From Nitrososphaeria archaeon (GTDB taxonomy: Archaea; Thermoproteota; Nitrososphaeria; Geothermarchaeales; JDFR-13): a stretch of 64,000 nt of DNA. The DNA is taken from positions 1 through 64,000 of the forward strand of contig JALSHT010000005.1 of assembly GCA_026982095.1 (NCBI GenBank), given 5' to 3'. This document shows positions 35,745 to 43,412 of the stretch, piece after piece. The position numbers and the translations under genes are program-made. Under the pieces are notes generated by a model. The model was given only the letters and a program-made list of their open reading frames with translations, ran no database searches and was not told the DNA's origin. Numbering within the stretch: the first letter of the stretch is position 1; each line of letters opens with the position of its first letter.

Positions 35745-36179
35745 ATGGACGTGTCACGTGTCGGTGTTGATAGGGTTTTTTTCGGGAGGCTGGATAGCGG
35801 GGCTGATGTAATTAGGGAGTTGACAGGGTTTGTCTCGAGAGAGGGGGTTAAGAGTGGTTTAATAGGTGTTATTGGGGCGTTAAGTAAGATAAGGCTGGGG
35901 TATTACAACTTAGATAAGAAGGATTATGAATTGGTTGAGGAAGAGGGTCTCTTCGAGTTGATGGGCATAGGTAATATATCTTATAGGGAGGGCTCTCCAT
36001 ATATCCATCTGCATGTATCGGTGGGGGAGGAGGATAAGACCTATACAGGGCATATGTTGGAAGGTAATATAGTGGGGCCTACACTAGAGTTTATCATTAT
36101 TGAGTTTGACAGGTGGGTAGAGAGGGAGAGGGATGTGGATACTGGGTTATATCTACTTAGATTTGCCTTGATGAAGTAG
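35745..36179 (+). CDS. PPC-domain (DUF296) protein
   Basis: 144 residues. The PCC/PPC fold is recognised by FFGRLDSGADVIRELTGFV, GLIGVIGALSKIRLGYY, the glycine-rich GIGNISYREGSPYIHLHVSV and the trimer-core GHMLEGNIVGPTLEFIIIEF, where His in HLHVS and the GH following are typical metal-site positions. Bacterial and archaeal single-domain members form trimers; function is unproven, while plant relatives are AT-hook proteins. The next gene, a PfkB kinase, starts four bases later. Confidence 0.88.
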   Translation: MDVSRVGVDRVFFGRLDSGADVIRELTGFVSREGVKSGLIGVIGALSKIRLGYYNLDKKDYELVEEEGLFELMGIGNISYREGSPYIHLHVSVGEEDKTYTGHMLEGNIVGPTLEFIIIEFDRWVERERDVDTGLYLLRFALMK

Positions 36180-36183
36180 GGAG

Positions 36184-37023
36184 ATGATACTATCCATAGG
36201 TGGATACACTCTAGACACTGTAGTATCTAGTGATGGAGAAGTATTTGAGGGTGTGGGTGGGCCGCCACACTACCACACTATTGCTGGACTAGATCTTGAG
36301 GAGGATGTGGCGGTTGTCTCTCCTGTAGGTAGGGGTTTCAAAACTGATCTCGTGGGAAGTGTCTATACAGGGTTCATAGAGTTCTTTAGGGATAGGTTGA
36401 ATATACGTTTCCTAAATGATTATAGGGGTGAATATAGGCGTCAGAAGGTTTATGGGGGAGGATATAGGTTATCTGTCAAGCCTGTGATAAGGTTTGTCTC
36501 TCTCATCGAGCCTAGACACATAATTGTTTCGCCGGTGTTGGATGAAGTTCCAGTAGAGCTCGTTCTACAGTTATCCAGGACATACTCTTTATCCATCGAC
36601 CTCCAAGGTTTTGTTAGAAGGGTTGATGGTGAGGAAGTTGTATATGGACCTATAGATCAAAGGATAATTGATGGTGAATATGTAGTTGTTAAGGCGTCTA
36701 TTGAGGAGGTTAGATACGTTGATATCGATAGGATAAAATCTGATATTTTATTGATTACCCTGGGGCACAAGGGATGCATACTTAGATTTGAGGATAGATA
36801 TATCATGGTTCCTGCCGTTGGAATCTCTAGAAATCCGACGGGGGCTGGAGATTATTTCCTCATGAGTTTTATATCTAGGTATCTCGATACTTATAATGCA
36901 GTTGGATCAGCTATTGATGCAGTATCTCTAACCACGTCTTTCTTAGGACTTGGGGATTTTGTGAATGTTAGGAAGATAATCAATGATAGGGTTGTTGAGG
37001 TGGATCCTAATACTCTATTCTAA
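36184..37023 (+). CDS. PfkB-family carbohydrate kinase (possibly myo-inositol kinase)
   Basis: 279 residues. The N-terminal SIGGYTLDTVVSSDG and GVGGPPHYHTIAGLDL match archaeal PfkB proteins in which GGPPxY replaces GG(N) of ribokinase. The ATP-site anion hole and catalytic base are NPTGAGDYFLMSFI (about residues 215-230). LILITLGHKG-type text (ILLITLGHKGCIL) precedes it. Thermococcal relatives with this N-terminus include a myo-inositol 3-kinase; the di-myo-inositol phosphate genes 7 kb away make that attractive but unproven. The 3' end overlaps the acylphosphatase gene by 17 bases. Confidence 0.82.
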   Translation: MILSIGGYTLDTVVSSDGEVFEGVGGPPHYHTIAGLDLEEDVAVVSPVGRGFKTDLVGSVYTGFIEFFRDRLNIRFLNDYRGEYRRQKVYGGGYRLSVKPVIRFVSLIEPRHIIVSPVLDEVPVELVLQLSRTYSLSIDLQGFVRRVDGEEVVYGPIDQRIIDGEYVVVKASIEEVRYVDIDRIKSDILLITLGHKGCILRFEDRYIMVPAVGISRNPTGAGDYFLMSFISRYLDTYNAVGSAIDAVSLTTSFLGLGDFVNVRKIINDRVVEVDPNTLF

Positions 37024-37291
37024 AGTCTCTATATTCTCCCTTGTACTCCTCTTCCCTGACCTCCAGCTTCTTAACTTTAGCGAGGGGAGGGCCTGTATGC
37101 ATCCACTCAATGACTTTCTTTACGGCTTCTTCCTCTCCCTCCAACACAGCCTCAACAGTTCCGTCGGGTAGGTTTTTTACGTAACCCTTGACACCGTGCT
37201 TATCTGCCACCGTTTTAGTATTGGCTCTGAAGAATACTCCCTGCACTCTTCCATATACCTTTACATACCTCCTAATCTTCATATCCATCAC
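37007..37291 (-). CDS. acyP: acylphosphatase
   Basis: 94 residues with the exact family signatures: KVYGRVQGVFFRANTKTVA containing the phosphate-binding loop and catalytic Arg, and GVKGYVKNLPDGTVEAVLEG containing the catalytic Asn. It hydrolyses acyl phosphates such as acetyl phosphate or carbamoyl phosphate. The protein ends normally (EYRDFRIEY). ATG 37291, 37288 or 37282 could be used. It overlaps the upstream MBL nuclease gene by 20 bases and the convergent PfkB gene by 17. Confidence 0.95.
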   Translation of the reverse strand: MMDMKIRRYVKVYGRVQGVFFRANTKTVADKHGVKGYVKNLPDGTVEAVLEGEEEAVKKVIEWMHTGPPLAKVKKLEVREEEYKGEYRDFRIEY

Positions 37292-38201
37292 CTAATGCCT
37301 CTGCATCATATCCATATTTCTTAAGTTCCTCGGCGAATCTCTTGGAATATCCGAAGATTGTGAATATCTTGATAGGGTCAACCTTATCAACTATATTTAG
37401 TAGGCCTTGAAAATCACTATGGTCGCTCATGGCTACCCCACTCCTACTGTTTATCATGAAGCCGGATATCCTAGTCTCTATGGCATCGAACTCTCCATAT
37501 TGCCTCTCTATATCCTCTCTTGTAGAGGCTATTAGGATAAAGGGCTCCTCGTCGGGTACTCCTCTCCATATCTTCACTTTTGACCTGTAGTTTCTGAAAG
37601 CCTCTGTGTATACCTTATTATACTTAAATATCCGTTCGGTGACGTAGAGGTTATTAACCCGTCTCAATAGATGTGTTATTAGCTGTGGCTTCCCAAGTGG
37701 GTGTGTTCTCAATACTATATTAGTTCCTCTAACCATATTGACAGATACGAATCTTAAAAGTCTTGATACTTGCTGGTTGAAGTCTCCGAAGACATAGCTT
37801 GGTGAACCATATGTGGATTCAATTATTAGGATCTCCGCCTGTGGAGGTCTAAATCCCTTTAGGAATGCCCTGTCGAGGTTGTTTATATCACCTGTATATA
37901 GTATCTTCCCCCCTATTAGGAATGCTGTGGAACCTAGGATATGTCCTGTATCATATGCCTCCACATCTTTAACCTCTTCAACTATATTGTCGTATCTGTA
38001 GCCTCTTATACTTGCCAGTTTTATTGTGTATTCACTTGCCAATACTTTACCGCTAGGTTTATATGGAAGGTGGTCGATGTGTGCATGACTTATTAAATTG
38101 TAGTTGACGCCTACTTTACTGGGGACTTTGTCGAGTCCATATCTCTCTCCATTATACCTGATGAATACCCCATTTCCCACCTTCCTAATCTCCACACTCA
38201 T
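37272..38201 (-). CDS. metallo-beta-lactamase-fold exonuclease (COG1236/YSH1-type)
   Basis: 309 residues. Zinc-site motifs: LISHAHIDHLPY (HxHxDH), DTGHILGSTAFLI with a His, KILYTGDINNL with Asp, and C-terminal VAMSDHSDFQGLL with His. A reduced beta-CASP part lies between. The size and motif set match single-domain Ysh1-like proteins and the ligase-associated DNA exonuclease of bacteria, rather than the large KH-domain CPSF of archaea. Lhr helicase, a COG1407 phosphoesterase and an ATP-dependent ligase, its usual bacterial partners, are within 20 kb. RNA 3' processing is an alternative role. Confidence 0.85.
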   Translation of the reverse strand: MSVEIRKVGNGVFIRYNGERYGLDKVPSKVGVNYNLISHAHIDHLPYKPSGKVLASEYTIKLASIRGYRYDNIVEEVKDVEAYDTGHILGSTAFLIGGKILYTGDINNLDRAFLKGFRPPQAEILIIESTYGSPSYVFGDFNQQVSRLLRFVSVNMVRGTNIVLRTHPLGKPQLITHLLRRVNNLYVTERIFKYNKVYTEAFRNYRSKVKIWRGVPDEEPFILIASTREDIERQYGEFDAIETRISGFMINSRSGVAMSDHSDFQGLLNIVDKVDPIKIFTIFGYSKRFAEELKKYGYDAEALGDGYED

Positions 38202-38268
38202 CTCTTCCTTCTCAAGTTAAAATATGTTTTCAAATATTCAAATTTATTCGGTTTAGGGGGTGTAGTGG

Positions 38269-39483
38269 TTGACCACTATAAAAATAGGTATTATCGGTAA
38301 GACAAATACTGGTAAGACAACCTTCTTTAACGCTGCTACTCTATTGGATGCTGAAATACAGCCATATCCATTCACTACTAAGGAGCCTAACATAGGTATT
38401 GCCCACGTATCGTCTCCATGTGTATGTAGGGAGTTTCATGTGACTGATGAGCCTAGAAATAGTATCTGTATAAATGGATTCAGGTTTCATCCTGTTACTT
38501 TGATAGATCTCCCTGGGTTGATTAAGGGTGCACATATGGGTATGGGACTGGGTAACCAGTTCCTCACCGTAGCAGCCCAGTCTGACGCTCTTCTACATAT
38601 CGTGGACGCCTCTGGAAGTATTGATGCTGAGGGTAATATAGTTGAGCCTGGGTACGGTGATCCATTGAGTGATTATTTCGATATTGAGGAGGAGTTGGTG
38701 CTCTGGTATCATAAGATTATTGAGGGTAATAGGACTACTATTGAGAAGTATGAAAAAACTCTTGGGATTGTTGAGGCTATGTATGCCGTGTTAAGTGGTA
38801 TCAAGGTCAACAGGGATCATATTGAGAGGGCTCTAGCCATTACAGGCCTATATGACAAGCCTTTTGCAGATTGGACTATTGATGAGTCGAGGAGCTTCTC
38901 CTATACCATAAGGGACATTTCTAAGCCTACTGTTGTCGTGGCTAATAAGATCGATCTAGAAGGTGCTGAGGAGAATTACTTGAGGTTGAGTAACAACTTG
39001 AAGGATATAGTCGTTATACCTGCTTCAGCGGATTCTGAGTTGGCTCTTAGGAGGGCTCAGCAGAAGGGTCTGGTTGAGTATGTACCCGGTGCTGAGGAGT
39101 TCCGGGTTGTTAAGCCAGAGCTTCTTAATGAGAAACAGAAAAGGGCTCTCGAGTATATGGAGAGATTTGTATTCTCGAAGATTATGAGGACGGGTGTACA
39201 GTTCGCCATAAACACTTTGGTCTTCAAGGTTATGGGGTATAAGTTTGTTTATCCGGTGGAGGATATTGAGAGGCTGAGTGATAGGAGGGGTAGGGTTCTT
39301 CCTGATGTCTTCCTGCTTCCTAGGGATGCTACACTAGTAGATCTTGCTAGTGTTATACACAGTGAGTTTCCAAAATATTTGCTTTATGGAGTTGATGTGA
39401 GAACTGGGATAAGGCTACCTAAAGACTATGTGCTTCATGATAGAGACGTTATCCATCTAGTTCTCGCCAAGAGGCGGGGATGA
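38269..39483 (+). CDS. Obg/YchF-related GTPase with C-terminal TGS domain
   Basis: 404 residues. G1 is IGIIGKTNTGKTTFFNA, G3 IDLPGLIKGAHMGMGLGNQF, G4 VVANKID and G5 VIPASADSEL. The C-terminal TGS domain includes SEFPKYLLYGVDVRTG and ends HDRDVIHLVLAKRRG. This is the archaeal GTPase subfamily near YchF/OLA1 and Drg; it probably interacts with ribosomes. The start is TTG at 38269 after an AGGGGGTG sequence (about 38255-38262). The stop overlaps the ATG of the HDAC-like gene (ATGA). Confidence 0.92.
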   Translation: MTTIKIGIIGKTNTGKTTFFNAATLLDAEIQPYPFTTKEPNIGIAHVSSPCVCREFHVTDEPRNSICINGFRFHPVTLIDLPGLIKGAHMGMGLGNQFLTVAAQSDALLHIVDASGSIDAEGNIVEPGYGDPLSDYFDIEEELVLWYHKIIEGNRTTIEKYEKTLGIVEAMYAVLSGIKVNRDHIERALAITGLYDKPFADWTIDESRSFSYTIRDISKPTVVVANKIDLEGAEENYLRLSNNLKDIVVIPASADSELALRRAQQKGLVEYVPGAEEFRVVKPELLNEKQKRALEYMERFVFSKIMRTGVQFAINTLVFKVMGYKFVYPVEDIERLSDRRGRVLPDVFLLPRDATLVDLASVIHSEFPKYLLYGVDVRTGIRLPKDYVLHDRDVIHLVLAKRRG

Positions 39484-40412
39484 GGATATACGTCTATGTA
39501 TCTGAGAAACTGTTTAGGTATGGTTTTCCACCGCCACACCCGTTGAAGGCTGAGAGATACAGGTTGTTCAGTGATAATATATCTTTTTTGGCTGAGAACG
39601 ACAGTGACATTGTTATTAGGGAACCTAAGGTTTATGGTGATGAGACACTAATGTATTTTCATACCGAGAGGTACGTTGAATTTGTGAGGAAGAAGTCTGA
39701 ATCAGGCGTTGGGTATTTAGACTATGGTGACACTCCTGCGTACAGTGGTGTCTATGAGGTTAGTAGGGAGAGTGTCTATGCTACTTTGGACGCTGTGTAT
39801 TCCACTTTAAATGGGGGTGTGGCGGTGAATCTGGCTGGTGGATGGCACCATTCGTATCCTGATAGGGCCTCGGGCTTCTGTGTATTCAATGATATAGGCG
39901 TATCTATCAATAGTGTCTTGGATAGGGTGGATAGAATTCTCTACATAGATATTGATGCTCATCATGGCGATGGAGTATACTATCCATATGAGTCAGATCC
40001 TAGGATATATATATTCGATGTTCATCAGGATCCGAACACCTTATTTCCGGGGACAGGATTCGAGTGGGAGAGGGGGAGTGGAGATGGAGAAGGGACGAAG
40101 GTAAATATTTGTTTACCTCCTGGCTCTGGCTCCGGGGAGCTCCATAACACTTTAGATAAATGTTTATCCTTTGCTAGAGAAGTGTCGCCAGACTACATAA
40201 TTATACAGGCTGGACTAGATGGGCTGATTGGTGATCCATTGTCAAACTTAGAGTATAGTCTATCTTCTCATCTACAATATATTATTAACCTGGTGAAATG
40301 GGGCGTCTCTCAAGATATTGGAATTGTTTTGTTGGGAGGTGGTGGTTATCAGCCGAGGCTATTCAGCCTCTACTGGCTCGGGCTCGTCGAGAGCATCCTA
40401 TTGGTGGGATAG
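39480..40412 (+). CDS. histone-deacetylase-like (AcuC/HDAC) amidohydrolase
   Basis: 310 residues. The arginase/deacetylase pattern is complete: NLAGGWHHSYPDRASGF with the catalytic His pair, CVFNDIGVSIN, the zinc ligands in ILYIDIDAHHGDGV and IIIQAGLDGLIGDP, and the catalytic Tyr in LLGGGGYQPRLF. Substrates in archaea may be acetyl-lysine on proteins such as Alba (encoded at 54.3 kb), acetyl-polyamines, or other acetamides. It is coupled to the GTPase gene upstream by ATGA overlap and runs into an unknown gene downstream. Confidence 0.92.
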   Translation: MRIYVYVSEKLFRYGFPPPHPLKAERYRLFSDNISFLAENDSDIVIREPKVYGDETLMYFHTERYVEFVRKKSESGVGYLDYGDTPAYSGVYEVSRESVYATLDAVYSTLNGGVAVNLAGGWHHSYPDRASGFCVFNDIGVSINSVLDRVDRILYIDIDAHHGDGVYYPYESDPRIYIFDVHQDPNTLFPGTGFEWERGSGDGEGTKVNICLPPGSGSGELHNTLDKCLSFAREVSPDYIIIQAGLDGLIGDPLSNLEYSLSSHLQYIINLVKWGVSQDIGIVLLGGGGYQPRLFSLYWLGLVESILLVG

Positions 40413-41388
40413 GGCTATATATCTACCCAGGTTATTAGTTGAGTCTAGGGGTAAGGCATACACATACACTAACTATCATGGTCTATGGATATATGATATA
40501 TTGTTTGAACTACCTTTTAACAGGGTTGGTTTGGTTGAGTGGCTGGATTTTCTCCCACCTAATAATGTTATAGATAAGGTATCTTCATCTGAGAAGATAG
40601 TGTTAAGAAACCTATGGGGATATAGGCCTGTGGCCTTTGGACTTTTATCAATTGTATCGAGTTACGGGAGCCTGCCATTTAGAGACAGCATAACGTTGTC
40701 CTTAGTTGACGGTACACCTGTGAACTACAGGGTTTCTGGATACTCGGATATTATTGACATTGTCAAGAGCTACTCGCTTTACTCTCCCTCCGCCTATAGG
40801 CCAGCATATAAGTTAGTTGATGGATACATATGGAGTGTTGGAGTAATACATTACCTGAATACTTTGACGTCCCCGATTAGGGTGGGTATATTGGATTTAG
40901 AGTATAGAGGTACGTGTCTACTACCTGTTGATCCACTGGGATTAGGTGGTGATTGGTGGCTGGTTCCTTGGGATATGGATATGGAGGTGGGTGAGGCGGG
41001 TGGAGAGGTCGTGGAGAAATATCTATCAATTGTTAGGGACTTGGAGGGTGATATAATTATCCCACTACTAATATATGAAAATGAGTTTTTGAAGGGTGAG
41101 ATTATCCATGTAGATGGGTCTAGGATTAGGAGGGAGGGGCTCATCTATGAGAATGAAGATTTCTTAATTGATCTGACGGGGTCTTATAGGGGATCTAAAT
41201 TTACTATTCAGTTTAAAAGGTTTAGATACTTTCCTAACCCTACAGGTAATCGGCTTTATATAAACGTGGGTGTCTCGAGATTCCCACCTCCCTCCTCCCA
41301 TCTTGTGGCCGAGTATTATCGTGATAATATGTTGATAATGTCCTCACCCTCACTTGACGGTTGGATTGGCCTCCCTATTCTAAGGTGA
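40318..41388 (+). CDS. hypothetical protein, about 325-356 aa, start uncertain
   Basis: I do not recognise this protein. It is rich in aromatic and Gly/Pro residues (DWWLVPWDMDMEVG, RFPPPSSHLVAEYY) and looks mostly beta. IWSVGVIHYLN and VGILDLEYRGTCLLPVDPLG suggest a catalytic-like acidic centre, not assigned. No ATG, GTG or TTG exists near the end of the HDAC gene (40412) in this frame until well inside the protein, so it must start within the HDAC gene (TTG 40318, TTG 40324, GTG 40339 or 40342), use a non-standard start, or arise by frameshift. The end overlaps the convergent NadE-like gene by nine bases. Confidence 0.62.
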   Translation: MELFCWEVVVISRGYSASTGSGSSRASYWWDRAIYLPRLLVESRGKAYTYTNYHGLWIYDILFELPFNRVGLVEWLDFLPPNNVIDKVSSSEKIVLRNLWGYRPVAFGLLSIVSSYGSLPFRDSITLSLVDGTPVNYRVSGYSDIIDIVKSYSLYSPSAYRPAYKLVDGYIWSVGVIHYLNTLTSPIRVGILDLEYRGTCLLPVDPLGLGGDWWLVPWDMDMEVGEAGGEVVEKYLSIVRDLEGDIIIPLLIYENEFLKGEIIHVDGSRIRREGLIYENEDFLIDLTGSYRGSKFTIQFKRFRYFPNPTGNRLYINVGVSRFPPPSSHLVAEYYRDNMLIMSSPSLDGWIGLPILR

Positions 41389-42183
41389 TAATGGGGTCAT
41401 GGATTTGAAGCTCTCGCCAATGAATAGCATATCTCTTATTCTCTCAACGGTGGTTGTAGGCAAATCTAGACTGTTGGCTATGTCGCTGGATGATATTCCA
41501 GAGGAGGATTTTATTGTGAGTATCAGGTTGTCAAGCATTTCTACATTGGGTATTTTGTTATCATCTAATATGGACTTTAATAAGTTGTCGATCTTGCTGC
41601 TAGTCAATAGACGTTCTATTCGGTATACGTAGGCTATTCTAGGTAGGTCGCTGTAGAGTATCCCTGTCAGAGGTAGATAGTCTACTGATTTATACTCCAC
41701 CACATTATATGCTCCCAACGTTGTTTGGGTGTAGGTGTACTTCCCTATCAACATGTGTTTCTTTATGTCTGCAGAGGATCTAGCTATCACCGTGGTTAGG
41801 CTGTGGTTTATGTCTCTAAGTCTAACCTTCTTCACCGGTGTCATGAGGGATTTAAGGTATGTTCTTAATAAACCTACCACCTCCTTCAGGTTTACAATTC
41901 GGAATATGATGCCTTTATCGCTGGCCCATTTCTCTAGGTGTATAGGGGGTGTAGATGCTCTTAGGCGAGGTATGAAAAGTATTTCGGATTCATAGTTATT
42001 TACTATTTGCGAAGCTATGAAGAGGGTGATTGCCCCCTCCCATGTATTATCTATTATAAATGTTGCTCCATTGAAGTTATACTCTTCGAGATACATCTCC
42101 AAGTCATTCACAATCGTCTCTATGATCCTCCTTACCTCGTATGGTGTAGTTAGTCTTTTGGGTTCCACTGTACCAGACACCAT
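41380..42183 (-). CDS. NAD synthetase-like protein lacking the ATP-pyrophosphatase motif
   Basis: 267 residues from ATG 42183, which overlaps the NAPRTase stop by one base (TAATG). Its element order parallels archaeal NadE. FIIDNTWEGAITLFIASQIV takes the place of the VVGLSGGIDSA P-loop strand and helix. ILFIPRL, the GIIFRIVNL segment, and LPLTGILYSDLPRIAYVYRI in place of LPIGDLYKTQVWELARYLG follow. The NadE-type C-terminal helices are kept (SGISSSDIANSLDLPTTTVE). The SGGxDS residues and the SAGLWxGQTDE loop are gone, so it should not make NAD. A regulatory or structural role with NAPRTase is inferred. Confidence 0.7.
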   Translation of the reverse strand: MVSGTVEPKRLTTPYEVRRIIETIVNDLEMYLEEYNFNGATFIIDNTWEGAITLFIASQIVNNYESEILFIPRLRASTPPIHLEKWASDKGIIFRIVNLKEVVGLLRTYLKSLMTPVKKVRLRDINHSLTTVIARSSADIKKHMLIGKYTYTQTTLGAYNVVEYKSVDYLPLTGILYSDLPRIAYVYRIERLLTSSKIDNLLKSILDDNKIPNVEMLDNLILTIKSSSGISSSDIANSLDLPTTTVERIRDMLFIGESFKSMTPLSP

Positions 42184-43391
42184 TAGTCTCCCCAACCCAA
42201 TTGCCATATTTTATTCAGCTGTGTTTTTACATATTTTCGTAGAGCGTTTATATCCTCATTATCATATGTCTCATCTCCCTCTGAGACATTAGATATTAGG
42301 CTCTCCATCTCACCTCCACATGAAGGGCATCTCTCTAAGGCTTCGTTGATTGGTTTGACTATATATTTATAGCAATCTATGCATCTATAGACTTGTTTAG
42401 CTCCGCTGTACTTACCTCTCTTCGATAGTGGTGTATCCTCAACCTCAACAATATCTAAGGAGAAGTCTACTATCTTGGCGTTGGATAGGCTTGCACCGAT
42501 ACCATACCCATCGATAGGATATTTACTTAATTTTTTCACAGTGTCTATATCCACTCCTCCAGACAAAAATATTTTTACATGGTTATACCCCCTTAGATCT
42601 AGCTCCCATCTTATTTCTCTTATGATAGCTCCTATGTCTCCCCTTCTACTTCCCGGGGTGTCTAGCCTCACTCCATGGAGTTTTTTGCCTAGTGTCTCTG
42701 TGGCAAGTATTGCCTCTATCTTTTCATCTGCGAAGGTGTCTATCAAAGCTATCCTCGGTACATCTTCATCCACATGTCTATCGAAGGCTCTCCATGCATC
42801 CCTCTGATCCCCGAATAGTATTATTAGTGAGTGGGGCATCGTCCCCATCGGCTTAATGCCTAGGATCTCAGCGCTTAACACAGATGACACTCCATCGAAC
42901 CCCGCTATATAGGCGGCGTAATCTATCATGGGGCTGATTGCCGGATGCATTCTCCTAGCTCCGAATGCTAACAGTATCTTGTCTCTGGCGTGGTATCTGA
43001 GGTGTGCTGCGTATGTAGCTACTCCCGTGGCTTGGCTTAATAAACCCAATAAAGGCGTCTCATATATTGCGAATGATGTGTATTTTCCCACGATATATCC
43101 TATGGGTACTCTTACTCCATAGTCGTCGTATGGTTTGAAGATGGTTCCTTCTCTCATTAAGTACAGTGTTGCATCCACGTTTTTAAACAGGTTTATAACC
43201 TCTCTTGTTCCTGCTAAGACACCCCATGTAAAGTTGTATGGGAGCCCACTTGTCGTTATCTCGGCCCATACCTTTATGTCATCAAACCCCTCCTTTCTCA
43301 GTATATCCACAGTCCTTATGAAATATATGTCGGTAGTCTTCCCCTTCTTTATCTCCTCCTCCTTTGCAATGTAGAAGAGGCGGTCCTTCAT
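42183..43391 (-). CDS. pncB: nicotinate phosphoribosyltransferase with C-terminal zinc ribbon
   Basis: 402 residues from ATG 43391, after GGTGGT. NAPRTase features: the N-terminal KGKTTDIYF segment, FGARRMHPAISPMIDYAAYIAGFDGVSS, GTMPHSLIILFGD, and the phosphate-site strand FLSGGVDIDTVKKL with IDGYGIGASLSNA. A C-terminal ribbon YRCIDCYKYI...CPSCGGEM is typical of the archaeal type. It makes nicotinate mononucleotide from nicotinate and PRPP, the first step of NAD salvage. The NadE-like gene is translationally coupled behind it. Confidence 0.93.
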   Translation of the reverse strand: MKDRLFYIAKEEEIKKGKTTDIYFIRTVDILRKEGFDDIKVWAEITTSGLPYNFTWGVLAGTREVINLFKNVDATLYLMREGTIFKPYDDYGVRVPIGYIVGKYTSFAIYETPLLGLLSQATGVATYAAHLRYHARDKILLAFGARRMHPAISPMIDYAAYIAGFDGVSSVLSAEILGIKPMGTMPHSLIILFGDQRDAWRAFDRHVDEDVPRIALIDTFADEKIEAILATETLGKKLHGVRLDTPGSRRGDIGAIIREIRWELDLRGYNHVKIFLSGGVDIDTVKKLSKYPIDGYGIGASLSNAKIVDFSLDIVEVEDTPLSKRGKYSGAKQVYRCIDCYKYIVKPINEALERCPSCGGEMESLISNVSEGDETYDNEDINALRKYVKTQLNKIWQLGWGD

Positions 43392-43412
43392 ATATACCAC
43401 CACGATAGATGC

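Noticed and set aside
41380..41540. C-terminal helix-turn-helix of the NadE-like protein as evidence for a transcription regulator fusion
   Set aside because: Ordinary archaeal NAD synthetases carry similar C-terminal helices, so this part does not by itself indicate DNA binding.
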